Origin: Bimuria novae-zelandiae CBS 107.79
Lineage: Eukaryota; Ascomycota; Dothideomycetes; Pleosporales; Didymosphaeriaceae
Assembly (NCBI GenBank): GCA_010015655.1
Contig: ML976699.1
Coordinates: 186,001-250,000 of the forward strand
Direction of reading: 5' to 3'
DNA length: 64,000 bases
A program made the translations under genes and the position numbers. Below, in pieces: positions 34,180 through 48,539 of this stretch (position 1 is the first letter of the stretch; each line of letters begins with the position of its first letter). Below the pieces are notes generated by a model, which searched no databases, was not told the DNA's origin, and saw only the letters and a list, made by a program, of their open reading frames with translations.

Positions 34180-35263
34180 ATAGATTTTAGGTAGTAATTA
34201 GCGTGTTATTAGTAGACTTTACCTATGCCCCTAGCTAACTTCTAGCGTAATAATAGCTTATTACTAAAAGTTTATATAAGGCTAGTAGAGTAGAATTTTT
34301 TATAAAATCTTATTAATTTTGTACTTTTACCTCTATATAATTGTTAGTAGTAAATTAATCGTTATAAATTATTTCATAATAACTAGGAGTTCGTAGTCTG
34401 CCTTTTAATAAGTACTATCCTACTTATTGTTATAGCTATATTACTATGCCACGTATAAAATAAAGGTAGCCATCGCTATATTAGCAGAAAGCTTTAAGTA
34501 TTTAAATAACTTACTATTAGCATCTAAAGCGCCTTTAAAGTTAAAATTTTTATAGTATTTTATACTTATCCTATGTTACAAGGTGGTTTACGTACCTAAG
34601 TCTAATCCAGGTTAGGGGAGGATAGGTTAAGAGTAATACGCCTTGCGAAAATATTTAATAGTTAAAAGCTTAAAATAGCAATACTAGATTATGCGAATAA
34701 TCTAATTTTATAATAAACTATAAAATAAATAACTAGGAGGTTTATTAATTTATTATAAGAAATATACTCGTAGTATATTAAGTTAACTATAAGGAGTAGG
34801 AAAGGTACAGAGAAATTATTAAACTATATACTATTTATTTTAGTTTTTACTATTATTAAAATTCCTATTATAGTTTTACTAAAACTCTATAGTCCCTAGG
34901 GACTTTCGCTTATGCAGGACTATGTTACGTAATTACTAACCTAAGCTACCCCGCGCTTTTATATATTCCTTTAGTATAATTATTTTACTAATAATAACTT
35001 TTTTAGCGTAATTATCTAGTTTTATTATTCTTATAGGATTTATAATTGTAACACTATTTCCTCTCTTAAGGCTATTATCCTAATATCTTACTTTATTATA
35101 TTACTATACTATTAGTAAATAAATTTTAATTTTTATAAAGGTGCGCGTCCTTATTTTTTAAAGTAAGTTATAGTTTTTTTTTCCTTTACCTTATTAATTA
35201 TACTAAGAGCATTTTATTCTTTTTTTTACAACTTATCGTGCCTATATAGATAAAGTGTAATCT

Positions 35264-35671
35264 TAGGGCCTAGAAATGGTGTCTAGTTATAAGTATTATT
35301 AGAAAATAAAGCTACGTTGCTTCGTAGATGCTACCTCTAGGGAGTGTGCTAGTTGTATCTTGGTCCACCTTCCCTGTAGTCTGTGGGTTCCTAAAAAGGA
35401 CTGGGAACGTGTTTAGAGAGAGAAGCGTAAGAAGTGTCTAAAGCTTCTTAAGGCAAAAGAGCGTTAGGCTCTTACTACTTTAGAGACTGCGCGTCTCAAG
35501 CGTGAGTTGGCTAAGGCTAAAGAGAAGGAGCATGACTATACTTAGCACGATCTTCGTGTGGCTGATGCGATAGAGGCCTTAGAGAAAAAAGAGGAGGATC
35601 TAAAGGGTATAGCTACTATTAATATTCGTGAACTATCGCAACTTACACTTTTAAGGACTAACTTAAGCTAG
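35264..35671 (+). pseudogene. Antisense Cys-rich/coiled-coil ORF of element E1
   Basis: On the strand opposite to pol, about 135 codons run in one frame to TAG 35669-35671, interrupted by several TAG codons. Readable parts include KLRCFVDATSRECASC with further Cys (pattern C-x8-C-x2-C-x6-C, a possible zinc site), WVPKKDWERV, and a charged helical region with AKEKEHDY and DAIEALEKKEEDLKGIA. The same protein, position and orientation recur in element E2 (48540-48983). Function unknown. The conserved frame in two diverged copies argues for a real gene before RIP. Confidence 0.6.
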
Positions 35672-36958
35672 TTATAAGCTAATTTTTCTTTATTTAATTT
35701 TAACTTTTTTTATCTTTTAATATTTCTTTGTTCCTCGCTAATTTTCTATATAAGGGTGTTATTAGTAATAATTTATTACTAATTCCCTATAGTTCGTAAG
35801 ATTTTCCTTCAGTTTCTAAGTATTATACCAATCTAGCTATTCTTTTTATTTAACTAAATATTTAAGATAATTTTAGTCTATCTTTAGGTCCTTAATTTCC
35901 TTAACCATATACCTTTTATTTTTTAGATTTAACTAGGTTTTAACTAGAGCGTCTAAAGGTGCTAGTTCTAAAAGTAATTTATAGAACGTAGGATACATCT
36001 TTATACCTAATAATAAAAGTAATTTAGTTATATTAGGTCCCTTAGTTTCTTATACTTTAAAAGGGCTTATTTAAAGGTAATCTAGTTTCCTGCTAGGTTA
36101 TTTTATCCTTAGGTTTTTTTTACAATAGGAAAACTTTATCTTTTCTTTTAAAAATTTGTTTTTTAATCCTTTGCTTATTTGCGTTCTTAGATACTATAAG
36201 GGCCCTTTAAGTAATTTATTTTTATAAGACTACGTAAAGTTTCCTTATCTTTTAAGCCTTATTAAAGACTTTTATAAAAATGCTTTTTACGTCTTTTAGA
36301 TCTTAATAGGTAATTAGCTTATATCCGTAGTTTATATAGTGTAGTCAGTACCTTATCGTGCCTAACTTTATACTATTATATACTAGTTATACTATTAGTA
36401 GTAGCTATACCTAATTATCCTATTATTTATTAACGTAGAATTATAGATACTGTTCTAGAGTCTAATTTATACGTTCTATTTATCTATTAGTCTAGGGGTA
36501 GAAACTCGTTAAGAGCTTCCTGTTAACACCTAGAGCTACTATAAAGTATTCTAGTACTTAGACGTAAAGAGCTTATCTCTATTTATAATAAATTCCTTTA
36601 GTAGTCCGTATTCTGTAAATACTATATTATCCACCTTGTAAGCTAGTTTTTCTGCTATTATAGACTTTTCTATAGGTCTGAACTTGGCTGCCTTAGTTAG
36701 GCAGTCTACTATTACTATAATAGTATTATATATTGCCTTTATTCCTAGTTATAGCAATCTTAGGAGCTTTACTATAAAGTCTATTATTACACTCTACTAG
36801 GGCCATTTAGCTACTTATAGTAGTTATAATAGTTTATAAAGCTTATATGCTTTAGTTTATTTTTATAGCATACTAAATAGTTACTTATAACCTTAGTTAC
36901 TATCTACTTAAGTTTAGGAATAATATATTTATTTCTAGTCTAACGCGTTATTTCTTTA

Positions 36959-39067
36959 ACGTGCACGGACAGCTCATGCCCGGAGACACCTCGTGCCCCG
37001 CCAAACACCAAGCCGCGTCTCAACACCACAACTTCAACAGACTATAACGCTACAGCCATGGCACCTATCGACGATGTAATTAAAGATTTGAAATCGCGTG
37101 ATCTAGGAGAATACTTTACGTTAAGGGAAGTTACTAAGAAATACGAGGTTAACCGCACAACGCTAGGGCAAAGGTAGAGAGGCGTAATAGCGTCTCGGGA
37201 GGATAGATACTTAAATTAACAAGCTCTCGACCAATAACAAGAGCTAGAGCTTATACGATATATTATAAAGCTTACAGAGAGAGGCCTTCCTCCTATAAGA
37301 GAGATAATTAGGAATTTCTTATCTAAAGTAGCCTATTAGTAGCTAAGCGATCGATAGGTTTCTCGCTTCATCACCAGATACCAGATCTATATAATCTTAA
37401 AGTAGACCACCGCCATGGATCGTGTTCGCCACCTGGCTAATTCTAAGTCAAAATACCGTCTCTATTTCGAGCTACTGCATTGAAAGATCACTAAATATCA
37501 CCTTAAGGCTCGAGATATATACAATATAGATAAGAAGGGCTTCTTAATTAGCTTAATAAGCAGAAGCAAGAGGATATTTAGCAGGCGTTAATAAGAGAAG
37601 AAGGAGGTTTAAGTATCTTTTTAAAATAGATTACGCGAGTTCCTAACACTTTTAGCCTACTACTACGCCGATAGGAGCTCGCTGCCTCTAAGCCTTATCT
37701 ACGCAGCTAAAAAAGGAGCTATATAATTAAGTTAGGTAGAGAATATTAAGGCAGGAGAATATAAGGTCTTTATCTTATTATCTCTAACAGGCTGGTTAAA
37801 CGACGACATAGGCATAGCTTAGCTAGAGTAGGTGTTTAATCGCTATATAAAGTAGTAATTAAGGAGATAGCGATTGCTTATCCTTAATAGCTATAGATCT
37901 TATGTCACGATGGAGTTTATTGACTACTATAATTGCCACAGGATCCTCCTTATAATCCTTCCCCCCTATTTAACTTATACGCTCTAGCTGCTTAACGTAG
38001 TACTATTTAAGCCTCTCTCTTAAGCTTACTCTAACGAGCTTACTAACCATCTCCATAAGGCTTAAGGTCTTATTCTAATTAAGAAAGGAGACTTCTTCCC
38101 ACTCTTCTAGAGCGCCTAGATATCCTCCTTCACGGAGAGCCTCATATTGAAGGCCTTCGAAGCTACTAGGATCTAGCCTATAGATGCCAACGTTATCCTC
38201 CGTAGATTTGCTAGCACGCTAGAAGCTAAGAGAAGCTTATTATTAAGGCTCTTTAATTATAATTAGAGAAAGATAGATCGATTAGTTTAAGCTACTATTA
38301 CTAATAGCTATTAGTATAAGGCAAGAAAGCTGCGTTTAAGCGTTTACCATCTCTTTGTTTAGAATAAGCTTTTAAAGCATGAGAATAAGGGCTTAAAGGA
38401 GGCTCTTTAACACAAAAAGAAGCACAAGAAGAAGGGCAAAGCTCTTAACCTTTAATAGCGCTAGAAATATTACGGTAGCGCTGTCCACTAGTCTCCTCGC
38501 AAGCTACGTGAGGCTCGAGCTAGAGAAGCAGTACGGGAGCGAGATAAGACAAAGGAAAAACTCTAAAAAGCACAGGCTAAGAAGCAGCGCGAGGAGGCTT
38601 AACTATAGTATTAAGTTAAGCTTAAGGAGAAGCATGTAGAGAGGTAGAGGCTTAAAAAGATAAGGGAGGTTAAGTAAGCTAAGAAAGTAGCTAAACGCGC
38701 GCGCAAAGTTAAAGCTTAATACTAAAAAAAAGCTATTTAATAAACTTAAAAATATAAGCGACTAGCCTTGCAAGTAATCTTATTAAGTAATAAGCGTTAG
38801 AAACGCGCTGGCGCTACTTACGCTGGTATTTAAGCTCGAGATAAGCTATTTGCTACTCCACCTAAAGTCACATTACGTAGCCGCAATATTAAGTTCCTAA
38901 GTAAATATAATTAGTTCAGATTAATTGCAAGAGTCGATATAATGCTTCACTAGAAAATCTCATAATAATAGCTATTGTACGTGGCTCAGTAGCCTCACTT
39001 TTAAAGTGGTGGATATGGTGTTCGGCGGGGCACGAGGTGTCTCCGGGCATGAGCTATCCGTGCACGT
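36959..39067 (+). mobile_element. Fot1/pogo-type DNA transposon inserted in E1
   Basis: 2,109 bp with TA duplications at 36957-36958 and 39068-39069. Terminal inverted repeats of about 50 bp begin ACGTGCACGGA and are nearly identical at the two ends. The transposase is on plus. It sits inside the integrase region of E1, so it arrived after E1. Confidence 0.9.
37058..38914 (+). pseudogene. Fot1/pogo transposase, 618-codon frame with RIP stops
   Basis: ATG 37058 to TAG 38912-38914 is a single frame of 618 codons plus stop, without indels but with many RIP-type stops. The N-terminus MAPIDDVIKDLKSRDLGEYF with a following NRTTLGQR reads as the Psq-type helix-turn-helix, then a CENP-B-like domain. 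The DDE_1 core contains YNID (first acid). The segment LLILNSYRSYVTMEF shows Asn where the second acid is expected, consistent with G-to-A change on this strand. The C-terminal tail is Lys/Arg/Glu-rich coiled coil. It is inactive. The family includes Fot1 and Molly-like elements of filamentous ascomycetes. Confidence 0.85.
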
Positions 39068-42000
39068 TAATACCTAAGAAATTTTATTCTTATAATATAT
39101 ATAGTCTCCTAATTAAGGCTTCTTTATAGCCTAGTTATATAATAATTTTATATTAGTGGTCTCGGCGCGTTTTGTTGAGTCTACTATAGAAAAGGTCGTA
39201 TTCCTCTCGCTATTTAGTGGTGAGTTAACCATAATCCTAAAAATCGTGTACTACTAGTCCTATATACTATAGGCTAGCCGCGCGAACCGTAATTTTTAGC
39301 TAGTTATATTTAATTATTTTATTATTCCCTGCGCGTAGCACTGCGTTATATAGGTTAAGTTTATCTTTTATAAGATCTAATTTTCTACTTAAGGCGTCTA
39401 TCGCGCTATTAAGTGTTCGTAGTTAATAGTATATAGTAAAGTTAAAGTTTACTAAGAACTTTACTTATTATATCTATTATTTATTAGGCCTCTTTATTAA
39501 TATAATACTAGTAAGGTTTTAGTAGTTTATTTATACTTCTATCTTAAAGCGTGCTCCTATAAGCTAGGATTCTTATTATTTAAAGGCGTCTACTATCCTT
39601 AGTAGTTTCTTATTATAAACGTTGGAATTAAGTTCTGCTCTTAACAACTTTTTTAAATAATAGTATACTAGTCCCTAATTTCTATTATAGCACTATTATA
39701 AGAGGATCGCTCCTAGTGCGTAGACTAATATATTTATTTTAACCCTCGTGGGTTTCTCTAGGTCATGCATTTATAGGAGGGGTACTAAGAGAAAAAACCT
39801 TTTAAGCTTTTTAAAAGCTTTTTGCTATTTTTTTTCTTACTTAAATTTTACGTTTTTTTTAGTAATCTTTATTAAGGGTGTCGTGACCTTAGAATAGTCT
39901 GTAATAAACTTTTAGTAGAAATTAGTAAATCTTAAGAAGAATTAGACGTTCTTTACTAACTTAAGTTATAGTTATTTTTATACTATAAATACGTTTTTTA
40001 GGTCTATTTCGACGCCTTCTTTTAAGATTATAATTTTAAGATATTCTGTCTTCGTTATATGGAATTTATATTTATTTAAGTAAAGGAGTCGTCCGTATTT
40101 CTTTATCTTAGCTAGCACTTTTTATACGTGCTATATATACTCCTCGAGCGTGCCTCCTAAATATATTAGAACATCGTCTAGATATACTGTATAGAATGTA
40201 TAGAATACGTCTAGGTATTCGTGTAATGCCTTGTTTACTACTACCTAAAACGTGGCTGGGACGTTCGTTAGTCCTATAGGCATGACTGTGAATTCGAATA
40301 GTCTGTATTATATTTAAAATACTATTATTTATTCCTGTCCTTTAGCTATGCGTATCTAATAGAACCTACCTTATATATTAAATTTTATAAACTACTTAGC
40401 TCCTTAGAGTTAATCTATAAGCTTTATTATTAGCAGTAAAGGGTATTAGTTCTTTATCGTCTTATTATTTAGCTATAAGAAGTGTATGTATAATTAGAGT
40501 TATTTATTATTCTTTAGCACGAATAGTATATTGAAATCTATTAGGCTTTTACTTAATTATATAAACTTCTTTTTAATTTTTTTAACTATTTTACTAATTT
40601 TTCTTATTAATTTTATAATAATAGTTATAATTATTTAGGGTGCAGTTTCGCACCTTTTTATAAGTAGATTTTATAATCTTATTCCTAATATTTTAGGAGT
40701 GTTTTACTATCTTACTTATAAAATAACTTTACGAAATCTTTATACTTCTTAGGTATAGACAAAGTTTCTTACCCCTCCTTCTAGAGTTTACTCTTCCTTA
40801 TCTATATAACTCCTATTACCTAAGAGTACTTCTTGAAGATCCTTGCGATCTTACAAGGCAATATTTTTATAATTATTAAATTTTTATTAGTTTTCTCTCT
40901 AAAAGGTGTGCACTAATTATTTAGGCTTATTTATTTTAATTATTATACGTTAGTAACTTTATTATAAGTTCTTAGCTACGTGTTATCTTCCTTTACTAGT
41001 TAATAGTAGGGTAATATTATAATTGCTAATTATAGCTAATAATTACTTTCAAGCTTCTAAAATTTATTATCGTAAAGCTATATTAGCTCTAATGTCTATC
41101 TAGACTAATAAGTAATAGCGTTATTTTAAGGTGTAACTGGCCTTTGCTATATCCTTAGGATAATATCCTATCTACTATTTCTACCTATATAGGTGTTTTC
41201 TTATTCCTGTATAGTAGGTTATATTTCTTTACTATTTTAAGAGATATTAGATATCTAGTTACTCTAGGGTCTAGTAGCACTATTACTTAGTAACTACTAA
41301 TTATAACTTCCTTAGTTAGGTGTAGGCTATCTATACCTATTTCTGCCTTTTTTACCTTTATAGTTACGTCTTTACTAGTAAAGCGTTTTATTAAGTAGCG
41401 CCCTAGTTTTCTAATTTATTATTAGTCTTTTTAAAGTTATTCTAAAAGCTTTTACTTTCTTATTCTAAGTTCGCGTGGCTTCTTCTATACTAGTATGAGT
41501 TTTTTCCTTTTATTTTATTATTTTTAGTAAAACGCTTTATAGGTCCTCTTAGTATTTTTAATTTACTAAACCTCTTCTTCTTCTTAAGGTTCTCCGTATT
41601 ATCTACATCCCGTAACTAGACACTCCTAAAATTTTAGATTCTTATATAGTAGTGTTGTTTCTAGTATCGCTGTTTGTTCTTTTCAACATAAGTAGGTCAG
41701 GCAATCCCTATTACAATCTAGCTATCTAATCTATTATAGGTAACTAGGGCTTGTGTCCTCTATCTATTAGCTTCTAGTAGGTACTATTAATCCTAAGTTT
41801 ATGTCTTTAAGGTACTAGCCTATGTCTTTTTTATGTGTTTCGTATATTTAGTATTTATTATTAAAGTACTTCTACTAGCCTAATTCCTTATAATAGCGTG
41901 CCTACTATCTAGAAAATATTATAGCAGTTTGTTAGTAATTTATAATAATTAATAAACTTATAGTAAGGGTTTCTTAGTAATATTGTGGCGCACAGTCACA

Positions 42001-42413
42001 ACGACCAGGGAGCTCAAAAATAAAGTCTATTAAAGAAAGAAAGCTTTATAATAACTAGCTATTTATAAGTTTAGGGAATTACGTGCTTAGCTACTTAGCT
42101 ACTTTACTTAACTTTAGCTAGCGTAAAAAGCTCTAGTAAGGTACCTTTTATAATACACCCCCTAGCTTATAAAGCGTAGTAAAATAAGCTAAATAGTAAC
42201 TTAAAGTATAATAGGTAGTAAACTTACGCGTAAAGCTTAAAAAGCGTCTAGCTTAAATTTTTAGCTCGCTAGGTAATTAGTCTAAGTAGCTAGTTTATAT
42301 ATAGTTCTAAAAGAAAGGTAAAGAAAAAAAGAAGTGGCGTACTTCTACTATAAAGCTTTAATAAATATTTAAAAATAATTATTTACTTGCAACGTAACCC
42401 GCACGAGTACTTA

Positions 42414-42415
42414 TA

Positions 42416-42450
<35 letters not shown>
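42414..42450 (+). repeat. (AAAT)n microsatellite
   Basis: About nine tandem copies of a 4-base AAAT unit inside LTR element A. The other arm (near 52290-52310) lacks the expansion, so it grew after the two copies separated. Confidence 0.85.
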
Positions 42451-42452
<2 letters not shown>

Positions 42453-42518
42453 ATAGAATTATAACGCCTAGCTAGTAAAGGCTTACTTACTTATAGGCTT
42501 ATTATAATCTATGCTTTA

Positions 42519-42968
42519 TGTTACGACTACAAGGACCAAAAGAAGGAAGCCAGGTAATTACGCCAAGGAAGTAATTATTAACAGAACGGCAAAAATAACA
42601 AAACACAAAGAGGCGCGGGGCAGCTTATGTCAGCAGTCACGTAATAAAGTCCCGCATAAAAGGAAGTCCCATAGGACTACCAGAGTCCCTGGGACTACGG
42701 AGTCTTGGCGGGACTACAAGAAGGAAATAGACTAGTATATAGTGTAACAATTCTCCTATGTTGTTTCTCTCCTCGTAGTTAACTTATATATCTTCTGTGC
42801 GAGTACGTTCTCCTATACAGACTAATAGTTATCTTACTTTATTATAAGATTAAATTATCTAGCCGCGCTAAGTGTCGCATTAACTTATACTACTAAATAA
42901 TTTATAAAGTACTACGATACCTTACCGCCCTAATCCAGACTAGACTAAGGTGTAAGAGCCTTATAACA
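42519..42968 (+). repeat. 5' LTR of E2
   Basis: 450 bp, same length as the 3' copy. It contains short palindromic words around AGTCCC/GGGACT in its first half. The two LTRs differ mainly by C/T and G/A changes, as expected from RIP. Confidence 0.9.
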
Positions 42969-43019
42969 CTTTAACTACCTTACGGTACAATAGCAGGACC
43001 TAGTTCGACCACTACAGCT

Positions 43020-44160
43020 CTGGCACCCAAGGAAAAGACCCTAAGAGAGATAGTTATTAAACAAGTAGCTTAGATAGCCCAGTTACAGGAAATTATCAAC
43101 CAGATAAGCAAGAAGATAAGCTAATAGGAAAATGCAAAACATTAACTAAAGGTCCTAAAGCCCGAACCCTACTCTAAAAAGGGCCACCCAGGAACGTTCC
43201 TAACCCAAATAGAACTGTTTATCCGCTACAACCTAGGAAAGTTTAACACAGAACAAGATAAAATCTTAGTTACTTATATAAACATGCAAGATAAGGCAGC
43301 CGCGTAGGCTAAACTAATAATTAATAACTTCCTTAAGAATAGTAAAGTAGAGGATTGTAACTTAGACGCTACTAAGGACACCTTTAAGGACTAGGAGTCC
43401 TTTCGCAAGGCCGTGAAAGGAATATTTAGCACTATTAATAAGGGATATTAAGCTAAACTACGCCTCTAGCGCCTACGCCAGGAAAAATTAGCAGTACTCT
43501 ATACGCTAGAGTTTAAACAGATCGTGGCAGAACTTAACAGATAGGGGAAAGCCCCACTTATAATTACCTACTATAATAAACTAAAAGAATCGGTTAAAGA
43601 CAAATTAGTCCACTAAGGAAAAGCAGACGACCTGGAAAAACTTATTAATAATGCAATTAAAGCAGACAATTACCTATACAAACGCAAGCTAGAAAAGCAG
43701 CATAGTACCAGACTACTTATTAAAAAAGAGAATTAATCTAGGCCCGCAGGAAAAGACCAGGACGGAGATGTTATTATAACTAATAAAGCCCGATAGTACA
43801 AAAAGAAAAACGGCAAGGGAAAACAGCCGTATAGACTAAAAAAGAGTTACCAGGGCAAGAACGGCATCTTATAAGAAGAATAAGAATAGAGGTTTAAAGA
43901 TAAAGCCTACCTCTAATGTAGTAAATAAGGCCACTTTGCTAAAGACTGCGACAGTTAGGAAACTAAGGTTAATACGACTAATCTCCTACAAGTAGCCATA
44001 GCCACCCTCACGCTAGCAGAAGCTAACGAAGTAAATCTTACGCAGGAGATCCTAGAGCTAATAGAAGAGAAAAAGAAACAAAAGACCCTTCCTAAGTACT
44101 AGATCTTCTAAAGACTAGCTAACGACACCTACTAGATGTGTAGTAGTGCGCTACATTAAT
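43020..44160 (+). pseudogene. E2 gag with zinc knuckle, RIP stops
   Basis: A capsid-like plus frame starts near 43020, with text such as GHPGTFLTQIELFIRYNL and a damaged CCHC zinc knuckle at about 43915-43952 (GHFAKDC). In-frame TAG/TAA codons are frequent. The segment 44160-44900 between knuckle and protease contains further Cys/His-rich coding-like text that I cannot assign. Confidence 0.7.
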
Positions 44161-44999
44161 TGTCTTAGTGTAAGGCAAAAGTAATTGTCCAAGGGGCACA
44201 CGCATGGGACGCCTACTAGTTAGCAGAAAAACTATAAGGGCGCCTAAAGTAATACCTACGCCAGATCACGATATAGGAACGATATAAATACGCCAAGTGG
44301 TAACAATGCACGCGCAAAGGATGCCAACAACACTCTAAGGCTAGAGTTAGGGCCTCCTATTTTCCAGGAGGTTTGAAACACTATAGGCTAAAGTAGAGCC
44401 AGTGCAGCGTGCCTAATAATTACCACAAGCACTTTTTAGCCTATTAGGCTAAGCACTATAAATAGAATAGTTAGTATTAATGTTTCAACATTACTTGCGA
44501 GGTACACAGGCAATAAAAGTTTAAAACAGGCTAGTTCCCTTAGGGCTTAAACCCCTATAATACTAGCACGATAATAGGGAGCACGCAGCCAGGAAGAGAC
44601 GTAGACTACTTATTAATTAGGTAAGAGTAATATAACTTATAGTGCTTTGCACACCTAAGCCTACAGGAAAAAGTAGCTTCTTTAGACAGCTACCCAGGGC
44701 ACAACGCATTAGCCCAGAACGAGTGCCTTACTTTAAACTACCCGTAACATAAGATACCAGGAGTATACGAACCTAATAGGATTAAAGAAACCTATGCACT
44801 ATATCGACAGCAATATAAGTAGCACTAAATTAAGGAAGTCTCGAAGCTAGCACGACTTAAAGGTTAGATCTAAGAGGTAGAGGCCTTATAAGGGGTCTAA
44901 AACTAGTCCGAAGACTTAAAAAACTAAATTATTACCAGGTAACAAGCCACACTAGTAATAGTGCAATTATTATAGCTTATTAAGTAAATACTTACAAAG

Positions 45000-47900
45000 T
45001 CGAGAAGCGCTTAATTAAAGACATTATAGTGTATAGACATCGTATTATAGCACTAATCGACCCAGGGGCAGACGCGTGTCTAATCGCCCCATAAGTAGTT
45101 AAGAAATACGATATGCTATATCGTAATAAAAGGATACCACTACAAATAAGACTCGCGGACGGGACCCGATCGCAAGAATACAGTAATAGTTAGCTACGCC
45201 TCGAGACAGCGCTAGTATAAGTTAATATAGCAGGCCTAAAGAGCTAACATATTTTTACTATTATAAAGATAGGAGACATTAAAGCCATCGTAGGATACGA
45301 ATAGCTAGAGCAACACAATCTACGAATAGACTAAATTAAATAAATAATCCTTCCCCGAAGGCCACTAGCGATGGCTTAGGAGAGCCCTGGTAGAAGGGAA
45401 ACTCCACGAAAACCTTAGGCAAGAAAGGAGAGCCAACCATCTAAGATACAAGAAATATCAGTATACAAGATAGACAGGATCTTAAAGTAACACCTAGGAC
45501 GAGTGCACTATATATAGGTCTAGGAAACTAAGATAGTCCTAGATAACCCTAGTCTACTAGAAGAATACAAGGAATTCGTAGACTTATTTAAGGAACACGA
45601 CGAGACTATCCTACCTAAACATAAAGAATAGGATTATAAGATACTATTAATAGAAGGAGCTAAGCTACGGCTAGAGCGCCTAAGGCCCCTTACATATAAA
45701 TAAGAAAAAGAGTTAAAGGAGCTTATCTAGAAAAACCTACGCTCTAGGAAATAGCAGCCTAGTTAGAGCCCTACAGCCTTCCCTATACTCTTTGTTCGCA
45801 AGAAGGACAGCAGGCTGCGACTTTATATAGATTATAGATAGCTAAACGCTATGACGATTAAGAATCGCTACCTATTACTACTAATAACGGAGCTTATGAA
45901 TAGACTCCGAGGAGCTAAATACTTCACGAAATTTAATATCCAGGATAGATTCTATAAAATTTAAATTGCGAAAGGGCACGAGTGGAAAATAGCTTTCCGC
46001 ACGCGATACGGCCTTTTTAAGTATATAGTTATGCCTATAGGGCTAACTAACGCACTAGCAACCTTTTAGGAGTTAATAAATTAAGTACTATATAAATACT
46101 TAGACGTATTTTGCACGGCGTACCTCGACGACATCCTAATATATTTACATGGGACCCTAGAAGAACACAAGGAGCATGTGCGGAAAGTACTACAGAAGTT
46201 ACAGGAGTATTAATTACTCCTACACCCCAAGAAATGCAAGTTTCATGTCACTAAGACAGAATATTTAGGATTTGTGATATCCCGAGAAGGTGTTAAAATA
46301 GACCTAAAGAAGATCGCGATAATAGAAGAATAGTCACTACTAGAATTAGTAAAGGATATCTAATTCTTTTTAGGCTTTACTAACTTCTATCGCAAATTTA
46401 TTAGGAACTACTTAAAGGTCACTACTCTACTAATAGAACTCACGAAGACAGGGAAATAGCGTCCTCTATAGAAAATAGAGAAGGAAGCTTTTAAATAACT
46501 AAAGCGCCTATTCCTAACGGCACCCCTACTACAGATATATAACCTAGAGCGATAACACCGCATCTATATAGACGCATCGGACTATGCGTTAGGGGCCGTA
46601 CTACTATAAGAATATAATAACCAAAAGTGGAGACCCGTCTTCTATTATGCAAGAAAGCTCTCAGGAGCAAAGCTTAACTACGAAATCTATAATAAGGAAT
46701 TACTTATTATCGTTAACTACTTCGAACAATAAGAAGCACAGCTTAAGGGAGCTAAGTATTAAATAGAGGTATTCTCTAATTACCTTAATCTAACCCGCTT
46801 TATAACGACTAAGAAGCTCAATCAGCGACAGGCTAAATAGTTTAAATAGATAGCAGAATTTAACTTCCGCATTACGCATCTACTAAGAAACGTAAACGCT
46901 ATAGTAGATGCACTTAGCAGATAGTTAAACCTTATAGAAGAAGATAATAGTGGTAACTATGTCGCAATCTTAACCTACGCGAAGGATAGAACCCTTCGCT
47001 ATAATAAAACATAGCTCGCGCCAGCACTAGAAGTACGGCGCGCGGATCTCGCCTATTACGGGCTAGCCGTGGATAGGATACAGGATTATGGTAGGCTTAT
47101 AAACAAGAATTACCAAGCGTATAACCTCTACTAAGCTACGAAATCGACGGCACGGGACTATTAAAACTATATTTAGATTAGCGAGCAGATAGCTCCGCTG
47201 CTAATTAAAAAGCTACATAAAGACAAGGATTAGGGGCACCTAAGGATCGCCAAAACAACGCGTTAAATCACGAACGAATATGCCATCCCTAGGCTACGCT
47301 AGGCGGTATAGAAGGTTTTAGGCAACTATTTGGCCTGCTATAAGAATAAGCCTAAGAGACATAAGCCCTACGGCCTCTTATAGCCACTATAGCCACCCCT
47401 AAGAACGTGGTCCAGCGTGACCATAGACTTTATCGTGAAGTTACTAGCATTACTAGCACCAGGGAACAAGGATCCCTACGACTCGATTTTAGTTATAATC
47501 TATTAACTTACTAAAGAGTCAAGGTTTGTGCTAATTAGGGAAGCTATATCAGCAAAAGAACTAGCCTACGTGGTGGAACAAGAACTAATATTATAGGTTA
47601 GACAACCTAACAAGTTCATCACAGATAGGGCCAAGATATTTATATTATCGTACTAGACCACGTTTATAGCTAAATTAAGGATTAAGCACAAGCTCACGAC
47701 GAGCTTCTATCCTAAAATAAATAGCTAAACTAAGCGAACAAACTAAACGTTAGAACAATATCTCTAGATATATATAAATAAGCTTTAAGATAACTAGGTT
47801 AAGCTATTGCCAACAGCCTAGCTAGCATACAATAGCGCAAGATCGGCGACTACGGGGTACTCGCCATATTATGCCAACCATGGATGTGAGCCGACGACTT

Positions 47901-48475
47901 ACCAGGATCTATTAGACATCCAGAGTATTGCGAAGAACGCAGCTAACAAAGCTAAACTTATACAGGACCTGCATAGGACACTGCACAAGAACATAGCGTG
48001 GCGTAATAAATAAATAGCGCGACAGGCAAATAAAAAAAGGATTATAAGACTAACCTTTAAAAAGGGGGATAGAGTCCTCCTCTCGCGAAAAAAACTTAAG
48101 ATAATAAGGCTAAGCAAAAAACTAGATAACCTTTAAAAAAGACTATTTAAAATTCAAGGGGTTAAAGGACCAGTTAATTTTAAACTATAGTTACTTATAA
48201 ATACACGAATCCACCTAGTCTTCCACAAGTTATTGTTAGAACCAGCACCACCAAATGCCGAACTAGAAACATAACTTAAACTTAAGGACAAGGAGTACGA
48301 GGTCGAAGCTATTAAGGACCTATAAGAAATTAGGCGTTAGTACAAGTATCTAGTGAAATGGGAAGGATGGCCAGAGGACCACAACACATAGGAACCAGTA
48401 TAAAACCTCACGAACTGTAGGACAGCGCTAGAGAAGTTCCACAAGGAATATCCAGAGGCGCCGCGACCGGATCAG
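45000..48475 (+). pseudogene. E2 pol: protease, RT, RNase H, integrase, chromodomain
   Basis: Protease active-site patch ALIDPGAD at about 45050-45075. Reverse transcriptase follows with RLYIDYR, then [20 protein letters not shown] and the catalytic YLDDILIY at about 46120-46140. RNase H reads IDASDYALGAV near 46570. Integrase has a zinc-binding region near 47210-47350, then TIDFIVKL and ITDRAKIF. The C-terminus carries a chromodomain at about 48295-48470 (KYLVKWEGWPEDHNT), the mark of chromoviruses, which guides insertion to modified chromatin. TAG/TAA codons are scattered throughout, so it is inactive. Confidence 0.85.
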
Positions 48476-48539
48476 CAAGGAACTTAGAGAGGTTAAAGGA
48501 CGCGAAAGGGTTAAAAGAAATAAATAAGTTAGCCTATAA

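Larger units (their letters stand above)
34180..41983 (-). mobile_element. Chromovirus-type Gypsy element E1, RIP-damaged, interrupted
   Basis: Gypsy pol is read on the minus strand, from high to low coordinates: a protease-like LLDP patch near 41250-41310, reverse transcriptase with YLDDVLIY at about 40164-40187, then RNase H and integrase text (DFIVKL...IVIVDCLTK, about 36650-36800). A pogo element splits the integrase at 36959-39067. An antisense ORF follows at 35264-35671. Its left LTR must lie in 34.2-35.2 kb but I cannot define it, nor its 5' LTR, since the LTR-element pair begins at 41984 and the 5' part may continue beyond 52847. The left boundary is approximate. Stop codons and TpA richness show RIP. 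Confidence 0.7.
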